Origin: Chloromonas sp. AAM2
Lineage: Eukaryota > Chlorophyta > Chlorophyceae > Chlamydomonadales > Chlamydomonadaceae
DNA: 20,739 nt
Direction of reading: 5' to 3'
Assembly: GCA_004335635.1 (NCBI GenBank)
Contig: QAXH01000934.1
Location: 9,639 to 30,377 of the forward strand
The notes below the pieces were generated by a model. The model searched no databases. It saw nothing but the letters and a program-made list of their open reading frames with translations, and was not told where the DNA came from. Below, piece after piece: positions 10,701-18,258 of the stretch. How positions within the stretch are numbered: position 1 is the stretch's first letter; each line of letters opens with the position of its first letter. The position numbers and the translations under genes were made by a program.

Positions 10701-13592
10701 GTGGCCGCCGTGCCCTGCTTGTCCTCGCCCATGCCCAGGCCCTGCTGCACGCTCTCCAGGGTGGTCAGCAGGGCCTCGGGGCGGGTCAGCAGCAGACGCG
10801 GTTCCTTGTCTGCGCAAGCATGCATGACAGGGGGCGGGCACATGGGGGCAGCACAGCTTGTGGGCGAGGGCAGGGACAGCAACAGAGTAAGGCCGGGGCA
10901 CGGACAGACAGGGGCATGGTTCGTGGCTGACATGGTGATCGGCTCCTTAGTGGTGACAATTCCGCATGCTTACCCTCTGTGCATGAGCGAGGAGTTTCCC
11001 TGCCTCCAGCTGCCCAGGTCACCTTGCATTGCTCATTCACCGGCACATATCCCGGGCCTTGTCCTACCTCTCACGTCTGTCCCTCCAGGTCCACATCTAT
11101 CCCTTCAGCACCATGTCGGCAACACCATAGCACCCCTACACACAAAAGCGTGCCAGCTGCACTCGCGGTGACCCTGGGCCCCAGCCTACCCATACGCCCC
11201 TCCACCCACCTAGGAAGAAGCGTGCGTAGTTAGGTCCGCACACGTTCATCCACAGCTTGCACTGCTCCTGCACATTCCACGACACCACACACCCCGGCAA
11301 TCAGCATCAACAGGATCGGTCAGCAGCGGATGGTCATCTAGCCCATTGGCCAGCCTTCAGTGACCGGCAATAGCAGAGCCACTAACCCTCCCTCAGTCCC
11401 TTTGCCTGCGTTGTTTTTCCCTATTTAGCAGGGTTGCTGAGCCAGTGTACCTGTTTGTCCCTGAGCAGTACTGCCCTGCATCAGGCAGCTCGTGCCTACT
11501 TCTGCTCCTTGCTTCAGCCTGGACGACTTCCACTGTAGCGTGTGAAGCGCAGTCCGCTGCATCCCTACCCATCCTTGCCGCACGCCAATTTTCACCTGCC
11601 TAGCCCTATACAGTCCACCTCACACCCATGCACCCACTTCCCAACCCCANNNNCCCCCCCCCCCCCATCCCGCCTGTGACGTGCACACACCTTGCACTGC
11701 TCTATTGACAGCTTGGCCAGCTCCCTAGCCCTGTTGCCGTAGTATGCCTTCTGCGGCAGCCTCAGGCCCATTGAGCCCTGAACAACCTCAACAACAACCT
11801 CAACCTGCGGAGGAACGAACAAAGGTTTGCTCAAATGTGCAAACAGACCTCCATGTTTGAAAACACAGTATGTTGGCCAGCATTCATTTCTTCGCTATCT
11901 GTCTTTCCCATGGCGTAGCTACTGCATCAGTACTTACTGCAGGAGCCAGGTGGCATTTGCTTAGTTAGCCATACAGCAACAGACTGATCGACAGCCAAAG
12001 CAGTTGAACACGGCCTTTATGCCTTCCTTCAGAGCATTCCCTTGAGGAATTTCATTTTCTAGTGTGTGGGTGACACTCTTCAGCCCCTGACGTAACTAGT
12101 GTGACTGGCCACACCGCACCACCCACATGCCCCACACGCCTCACCTCTGGCACGTATTCCTGTTGTGACTTGGTCTGCTCGCCCTCCTCCCCATGCCCCT
12201 CTGCATGCCCCTCCAAATCGGCCTTGGACCCAGCGCCAAACATGACCCGGTACAGCCTGTTCGGGCAGCAACAGGCACCGCATTGAATTGGCTTGGTCCA
12301 TCTTCCCACATGTTCTCAATCCCAATGCCCGCTAGCGGCCTGCTGTTTGCGCTAGGCGCCACAGGCACAGGCAGCTGCTAGGCAAGGCATGCGACACACT
12401 GTCTCGTAACAAGGTTCAGCATGTGCGTGATGATAAAGAGTCCTGAATTTTGCGCACACCTTGCACAGTACCCAGATGCTGAGGTGTGGTCTCCCCTGGT
12501 AGCCTTGGACACGATGGCCTCCAACTCCCCGGCTATGTCCGCTAATGTGGAGCTGTTCATCTTCACTGCACGCTCACGCAGAGTGGCCACGAACGCAAGG
12601 TCGCTTTCCAGGTTGGCTTGGTCACGCGAATCAGGTGGGGCAGGCCGGGCAAAAATTGACGCAGGGGCTGGCTCCGGTGCACCTGAGCTGTCCTGCTGCC
12701 AGTTGTCAGGGCTCAAAGTGCTGCTGGGCTGGGAGACTTTGGCATCATTAGCGGGTTTGGAGTTGCTGGCGGCTCCAGCTGCAACGGCGGTGGCAGCAGC
12801 GGCAGCAGTAGCGACGGCAGCAGCAGCAGGCAGGGTTGCAGCTGCAGCTGAGCGTGGCACCCGTTTGCGTCCGGCTGGTGCACTGGGTTCACCTTGTGCT
12901 GCATTCCTATCCGCTACCTGTGCTGCTGTAGTGCTGCTCACTGCAGGCCGGGTGTCTGAGGCTGGTGTGTCTACGGGGGTGGCAGAAAGCGGTTGCCGGC
13001 GTGCACGAGGTGGTCGTGGCTCGTCCTGGCTGGCTAGTTTCCGCTGTGTTTCAGGCTGCTTAGGTGCTGATTGGGCCCTGGTTTGTGTGTTCAAGTCTGT
13101 AGCTGGTGTGGCTGGTGTGGTGGCTTTGCTGGTCCTGGCCCGCCGTACCTTGGATGCTGATGATGCTGGCTGCGAAGATGCTTCAGTCTGCTCAGGGATT
13201 TCAGGTTGCTGTTGCTGGTCAAGGGGAGCGGCAGTTGAGGTGGTGGGCACTGCCCTGGTTGAGACTGCATGGCCACACCTAACTGAATGGGTGGACATAC
13301 AGGCGGGCGGGTGCAAGGCTGCTTGACCCACAGACGGCTGCGTGACATAGGCCTTACATGTAGCCGTATGCTGTCGTTGGCGTCCGTTGACGAAGCTCAC
13401 TGCACCTTGTGACGGAGCGCCACAGGTGAAACCCCTGTGGCGTGTCGACACATTGGTGTGCAAGGTGCCTGAAGACAAAGCAGGTGCAGTACATTGCTTA
13501 TGATTTGAATTCAGCAGCAGGACGACTGCAATCGCTTTCGCAATGCACACAAGTCGGCCACATGAAGCTTGTCCACAGAACCACATGAACAT
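7743..13592 (-). CDS. mTERF-like helical-repeat protein, probably organelle-targeted, 11 exons
   Basis: Exons in transcript order: 13592-12460, 12256-12145, 11804-11691, 11267-11210, 10809-10649, 10386-10294, 9976-9892, 9473-9391, 8833-8724, 8362-8245 and 8003-7743. Phases agree throughout, giving 775 residues and a TGA at 7745-7743. The start is the first in-frame ATG after an upstream stop; an extra 5' exon is not excluded. Residues 1 to about 90 are Cys/Ser/Arg-rich with few acidic residues, like a transit peptide. Residues about 110-340 are low-complexity (Ala, Pro, Thr, Gln, with a poly-Ala stretch). From about 454 to 690 there are roughly 30-residue helical units with mTERF character: EPRLLLTRPEALLTTLESVQ, LQRRFDVLAALLPVDPAKF and LRKRPQVLARHPSALAQSLV. 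mTERF proteins bind organellar nucleic acid in transcription, splicing or ribosome assembly. The repeats are divergent, so another alpha-solenoid family is possible. The gene diverges from the YggT-like gene. Confidence 0.72.
8964..9016. repeat. Short GACAGAGGATAGCAGG-type repeats
   Basis: GGACAGCGGATAGCAGG is followed by GACAGAGGACAGAGGC and GACAGAGGATAGCAGG, all in the intron between mTERF-like exons 8 and 9. Confidence 0.65.
9288..9338 (-). pseudogene. Decayed partial duplicate of mTERF-like exon 8
   Basis: On the minus strand this copies the 3' half of exon 8 (the LAQSLVALAALTK part, 9391-9437), including the AAG|GTG donor context, about 97 bp away in the adjacent intron. It reads roughly VLAQVLTALAALT, but a 2-nt insertion before the donor changes the phase, so it could not replace exon 8 in frame. 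Confidence 0.6.
9591..9670. repeat. 10-bp tandem array TGCCCATGYR
   Basis: About eight units such as TGCCCATGCG and TGCCCATGTG lie in the intron between mTERF-like exons 7 and 8. Long His/Met/Cys-rich open frames here are products of the repeat. Confidence 0.85.
11650..11653. other. Assembly gap (4 N) beside a C homopolymer
   Basis: Four N are followed by a long C run, inside the intron between mTERF-like exons 3 and 4. The transcript strand is a G run. The true length is unknown, but no exon is interrupted. Confidence 0.95.
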
Positions 13593-13950
13593 TTTTGCCG
13601 CCACGATGTGCTTGATGGCGCCCGAGCCTGACAGTGACGCAACCAAACCAGTGGCTGTGTATGCAACTCACCAATGTGCTGGCTCATCCCGGTAATGGAT
13701 CGGCCTGATCAAGGGTTTTGAATCTAGGATAAGTTCTGGTCCAATTGCACCCAGCTCACTAGTTGTCTTAAGTATCGCGGCCTGCACTGCGCGATATGCT
13801 CTCATCTTAGTTTTCAGAAGTCGTTGGGCACCCTGCACGTGCAGTCGGATAAGGAAGGTAGTGACGGAAGGTGTTGTGCGCACGTCGGTCGTGAGGGACT
13901 GGTAACAGGCAGCAACTGCGCAGCAAAGCTCGGCCGGCTCGCACAACACC
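13593..13950. promoter_or_regulatory. Divergent 358-bp spacer with putative shared promoter region
   Basis: The ATGs of the mTERF-like gene (minus) and the YggT-like gene (plus) face away from each other across this spacer, so both core promoters should sit here or inside untranslated exons nearby. I see no clear TATA box. Part of it (about 13670-13740) is a fragment of a dispersed coding-like repeat. The boundaries depend on the chosen starts. Confidence 0.4.
13670..13740 (-). repeat. Coding-like dispersed repeat fragment, copy A
   Basis: The minus strand reads LDSKPLIRPIHYRDEPAHW then stop, with a GTGAGT directly at the end. A related block occurs at 18450-18507. The open frame extends upstream to about 13860. 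It lies in the divergent spacer and belongs to neither flanking gene as modelled. Identity unknown. Confidence 0.5.
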
Positions 13951-16540
13951 ATGCACACCTTGCAGCAGCACCAGGTGCAGGCCCATGCACAGGCCCGCTC
14001 CTGCACTCCATCAGTGCTGACCATCTCCAGGTGAGGTAGACATCGCCAGGCCAGAGAGCTGATATACCAGGCCACAAGAGCTGATATGCACGCCAGATGT
14101 CTGACCTCATGCTCCATGGGTTACCGCACACAGGCGTTCGCCAATCGTTGCATGTTTGACGTCGTCGTCTGCTCCGCCAGCCTCAACACCAACTCCATCA
14201 CTGCTGCGCCAGGCACAGCTCTTGACTAGGGTGGCCAGCAGCTGGTACTCGCAGCAACAGTTGCCAGCCCCAACATCCCCACAGGTGCGGCTGAGCTGCC
14301 AAGCATGCACTGATCGTTGCGTACAGCACCCCATGTATGCCCGCGCCAAATACAATGCATGTGTGCACGCACGCATGCATCCTTGTGCCCGGCTTCCCAA
14401 GTGCTCACGCCGACACGCACTCAGCTCTGCACCCTACTCTCATGTCACCGACTAGCATGTGCATGAGCCCTCCCAGTGCATGCCATGGCCATGCAGAGTC
14501 TATTTGGAAAAAAAGAATCCGATATTTCAGGCTTTCAAAACACTGAATTCATGCAGGGCCTCCGGGAGCAGATGGTCTCAGCCGGCCGGTCTTGCATGGC
14601 GGTGCTGCCCTGGGCCGCAACAACCCTAGTTGGAGGCGGCACTGGAGCAGGCATGGGAGATATCTTTGATGCATTGTCCAAGGCAATTGACGTGAGTATG
14701 TGGCGGGCTGTGAGATGGCTACCCAGTCACTACCAGACGCAGCTCCTGACGCACTGGACTGGTTGGGTCTGGTTTGACTTGGCCGGGGTTGGCTGGTGCA
14801 AGAAGGCTGCTGACTCATCTGGCAGTCAGAGCTTGTGGATATAAATTGCCGGTCAGAGGAGCAGCAAAGCTCGTATGAGGGGGCTGTGCTTGGTGTGTTG
14901 TGGCTCGCATGGTCCCCACCACACCCCTGACGTCGCCCTGATGGTGCATTTCTGCGCAGATCTTCCTGTTCCTGTTGACAGTGCGAGTGTTGCTCTCATG
15001 GTTTCGCAACATCAACTGGTGAGGCACAGGGGCACAGCGTACATGCAACAGTTGCTGAGCTGACGGTTGGGTGCAAGCTGGTGTAGATCAGCAGCGTTGG
15101 CCAGCAACGGTTCATGGCCCGACGTATTGCTGCTGTTGCCCTTAAAGTCTGGTGGACAAGAGAGGTGGCAGGTGTTGCAACGATGGAAGTGGTTACTGCG
15201 GGGGCCTCGGCTCAACTACCAGTGTGACCTCTGAACATGCACCACTGATTGGGTCATGATTGGGACTGGAGGGCACATGCTGGGAGGCAGGTGCCCCATA
15301 GGCCCGCACCATTCCACCCATGGGGAAAGCGAGCATGCCACGGTGGCACAGGCCTTGACCGCCAACGGATGCAACCGCAAGGGAAATTGTCAGCCCGTGA
15401 TTGTTTAGAGTCCTGTGACTGACAGAGACCCGTCAACCGATAACAGTCAGGGCTAATTCTGACCCTGCTTCAGGCCTGCGGCTGTCCCTCATAAATGGCC
15501 CCCACTGGCCACATGGTGCGTGCGCAGGTTAGGCGAGCCGTTCCGCACGCTGCGCTCGTTCACCGACCCGGCGCTTAACGCATGCAGGGGCATCATCCCG
15601 CCCATTGGTGAGCACGGCATGAGTTAAGCAGGGCATGCGTAGGCAGGGCATGCGTAGGCAGGGCGTGCGTAGGCAGGGCATGCGTAGGCAGGGCATGCGC
15701 AGGAACGGAATGCGCAAGCAAGGTGTGCAAGGGGGTGTGTCAACTCCAGAAAGAAAGAGCTCGCATTCAAAGCGACTGTGTGCGTCAGGGTACTGGCATA
15801 TTGCTGGTCTCACACTGGCACGGATATGCGTCAGGCTACTGGCAAACGACTGCTGATCAGCTCATGTTCTGCATCAGCACCTTGTGTTTATGCAGCGTAT
15901 ACAAGACTTTGGACCAAACTCTCTGGTGTTCACATACGGCATTCAGTGTCACTTGTTCCAGCCACCTGCGTTAATTGCATCACATGTTGCTCCTCTGACC
16001 CCATGTGTGTGTATGTTGCTGGCCGCAGGCGGCATGGATCTGTCGCCCATGGTACGTGGCTGGGTGTGATGGGTGTGGGTGTGATGGGTGTGGGCGTGAG
16101 GAGTGTGGGTGTGATGGGTGTGGGCGTGAGGGGTGTGGGTGTGAGGGGTGTGGGTGTGAGCGGTGTGGGTGTGAGGGATGCAGGTGTGAGCGGTGTGAGC
16201 GGTGTGGGCATGAGGAGTGGGGGCGTGAGGGGTGGGGGCGCGAGGGGTGGGGGTGTGCAAGGGTGCCCTGGGGGATGCCTTGCATGCGCATGCAAGGACC
16301 CGCTCAAAAGAGCACCTGTGCAGGGCTGAATCCCCTTCCTGGTCAACACCAGCACATCTCTGCGTGTACCAGGCAACAGCATGCAGGCTAACCCTGCACA
16401 ACGAACAAGGCGTACATTTGATTCCGTTGAAAAGCACTTGTGACTGTAACTACTCGTGTTGCCATGTGCCCGTGCAGCTGCTTTTCTTTGGACTCAACTT
16501 TGCTGCCAAGCAGCTGAAGATCATGGCACTCAGCGCATAA
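13951..16540 (+). CDS. YggT-family membrane protein (CCB3/YLMG-like), 7 exons
   Basis: Exons 13951-14030, 14134-14284, 14497-14691, 14960-15018, 15528-15607, 16029-16051 and 16478-16540 join in phase to 216 residues ending in TAA. Residues 1-77 are rich in Ser/Thr/Pro/Gln/Arg with no acidic residues, like a chloroplast transit peptide. Residues 143-216 carry the YggT signature: a membrane helix with FLLTVRVLLSWFRNINW, then LGEPFRTLRSFTDPALN, RGIIPPIGGMDLSPM, and a second hydrophobic helix LLFFGLNFAAKQL. YggT proteins are small integral membrane proteins; plant and algal members act in the thylakoid, for example CCB3 in covalent haem attachment to cytochrome b6 and YLMG in nucleoid distribution. 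The sequence does not say which role applies here. One exon is only 23 nt. Exons 4-7 are near certain; exons 1 and 2 rest on phase agreement (AG joined to G) and composition. An alternative start is ATG at 14485. Confidence 0.85.
15621..15730. repeat. 15-bp tandem array GGCAGGGCATGCGTA in YggT-like intron
   Basis: About seven units start 13 nt behind the GTGAGC donor at 15608. Later units degenerate (GCGCAGGAACGGAATGCGC). Reverse-strand frames with CLRMP repeats are shadows of this array. Confidence 0.85.
16060..16262. repeat. GT-rich 14-bp minisatellite behind a microexon donor
   Basis: About fourteen units related to GTGATGGGTGTGGG follow the GTACGT donor at 16052. The sense strand is G-rich with frequent GGG runs, so RNA G-quadruplexes are possible. 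His/Pro/Thr-rich minus frames here are repeat shadows. Confidence 0.88.
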
Positions 16541-16650
16541 AAGAGGGCTTCAGCCATGGCACCATGAGTCATGGCACTCGGTGCATGAAGGGCTGAGGCA
16601 ATGGCGGCATGGTCACATGCAGTCATGGCACCCGTCGCATCAAGTTGTCA
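16521..16650 (+). repeat. Degenerate tandem repeat covering the YggT-like stop codon
   Basis: TCATGGCACTCAGCGCAT at 16521, TCATGGCACTCGGTGCAT at 16569 and TCATGGCACCCGTCGCAT at 16623 are spaced 48 and 54 nt. The first copy encodes the final residues and is followed by TAA, so the gene end was part of a local duplication. Confidence 0.75.
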
Positions 16651-17177
16651 GGCTTCACATGATGAGCACGTGGCACTCGCTTGACAGTCCCCACCAACAG
16701 GCCGCGGCCTTGACTGAGCTGCTGAGCAACTCTATTTCTCCTGGTACTGGCCTTGACTGGGAGGCACCATCATGGTATGTTCAGTTAGCCACAGCGCTGT
16801 GCAGTGCTCGTGTTGCCTGCTGGCCCACTTCTCCTGACCTTGTTTTCTTCTCTGCCAATGAATTTGTTGCTCTTCCCTTTTATGGTAACCAACTGCTGAG
16901 GGTGACACGCGGCGGTGCCGAGAGGCAGGCTGCAGGGTGGCAGGCGGCTGGGTGTCAACAGCAGCAGACCGAGCACCTGCTGGGCAGGGATCGTACAGTG
17001 AGCCATATGATATGGCATTTGCAGACTCGTACAACAATGGGAAGGGAGAGATGCATTGCTCTGCTGGTTGATTTCACATGCGGGGTTGTGTTGAGCTTGT
17101 TGAGTGGCAGGACATAGAAGAGCAGAGGGCTGTTGTATGCACTGTGCTGGCTGCATAGGGAGTGTGGATGGTCTTGC

Positions 17178-17182
17178 TGTAA
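17178..17182 (+). terminator. Candidate poly(A) signal TGTAA for the YggT-like gene
   Basis: This is the first TGTAA found downstream of the TAA at 16540, implying a 3' UTR near 640 nt, which is ordinary for volvocine algae. It would also bound the following intergenic stretch. Confidence 0.45.
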
Positions 17183-17242
17183 CGTGCACGTTCTCTGCTC
17201 TATGGAATCATCCGTCCAATTGTGACAGCATAGAAATCCCGC

Positions 17243-17282
17243 ACCAGCCTGTGCTAATCCCGACCAGCCTGTGCTAATCCCG
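17243..17282. repeat. 20-bp direct repeat, two perfect copies
   Basis: ACCAGCCTGTGCTAATCCCG occurs twice head to tail in the intergenic stretch downstream of the YggT-like gene. Confidence 0.9.
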
Positions 17283-18258
17283 CATACATCCCCCGTTAGA
17301 ATGCCCCAGGTCAGGCCCTAACCGGGGATTTCCCGCACCAGCTCCTCCGCTGGTTTCAAGGGCTGGAAGACCCCTGCTATGGATCCAGACCAGCACTGTG
17401 GCCCATCTGAGTTCCAGACCAGTACTCAGCAAGCCATTGTAATCGCAGGCGAACATTTCACAGTGGCTCACACCACACTCAATTGCTGCAGCCTTGTTGT
17501 CCAGGGGTTTGAAGAGCCTCACAACCTGCTGTTCGTTGCTTGGTGACGCCCCTGATGTAATCAATATATATATGGAGGATGGAGGAGGTGTGGTGGGACA
17601 AACAGTCATTGGCATAAGCGCCTGTGTGTCCGTGCTGTATTGCTATCCAACCGCAACAGGTTCCACTGCAGGGTCATCAGTTGTTGCTTTTTCCTGCCCA
17701 CTCATTCGCCCTCTTCTTCTCGAGGCAGCACACAATGAATGATGATGGCTTCAGGCCTTGGCCTATTAGTTGGACTCCCAACACAGGTCTGTGCTCTTAC
17801 CATCTGCTGTGGGCGTTCAGATACATACATCCACTACACGCCACTACAAAACACGCTGCACCTTGCCACTAGGTGTCAGGCGCCAAAACTGTCTGTGAAA
17901 GAAAACAAAGAATGCTGCAGGCCTTGCAGTTGAACCCTCTAGTTCTAAGTTGGTCGTCATCTCTTACAAGATCAATAGTATAAAGCATTGTATCGCTCGT
18001 CTTGACCTCATTGACCTCATGACCTCATGATGCGTGCAGGCAGGTTCTGGTGCAATGAAATGAGGGTGCCCTGCAGCGATTTGTGAGCAGCAAGAAATGT
18101 CGGCTGGTAATGTCACAGGACTGATGCTGCACGTTGAACAGACGCCTGGGCTGGCAGCGGAGGAGAGAGCATCAGTTGTTACACATTTTCCGTCAACGTT
18201 GGAAGTGTGAGGCTACAGAACTCGCGTGGCGCCTTGCCTGAGCCATTGACTTTTGACG

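Larger units (their letters stand above)
16541..18258. other. Intergenic stretch between the YggT-like and ADP-ribosylglycohydrolase-like genes
   Basis: The first part up to the TGTAA at 17178-17182 is the likely YggT 3' UTR. It starts inside a tandem repeat that includes the stop codon. The rest holds a 20-bp direct repeat (17243-17282), an AT-rich run near 17562-17573 and short GACCTCAT repeats near 18004-18029. An open plus frame at 16581-17117 and a minus frame at 17274-17615 show no family motifs. The promoter of the downstream gene should lie at the right end. Confidence 0.5.

Noticed and set aside
12421..13326. Long plus-strand open frame (301 residues)
   Set aside because: It is antisense to the long first exon of the mTERF-like gene. 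Its Ala/Val-rich text mirrors the Ala/Gln/Thr low-complexity region, and it lacks domain motifs.
13593..13646. Extended mTERF-like start at 13646
   Set aside because: That codon is TTG on the gene strand; the first ATG in frame is at 13592.
14476..14496. YggT-like start within MHAMAMQSLFG
   Set aside because: The codon at 14476 is GTG. The ATGs at 14485 and 14491 are possible, but two upstream exons with agreeing phases and transit-like composition explain the gene better.
15930..16437. Minus-strand His/Pro/Thr repeat proteins
   Set aside because: They are translations of the GT-rich minisatellite in a YggT-like intron.
16581..17117. Plus-strand 178-residue open frame after the YggT-like gene
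   Set aside because: It starts inside the tandem repeat, ends before the candidate poly(A) signal, and shows no family motif, so it is most likely 3' UTR.
17274..17615. Minus-strand 113-residue open frame
   Set aside because: It looks moderately protein-like (SNEQQVVRLFKPLDNKAAAI), but I recognise no family and see no start or splice support; left as intergenic.
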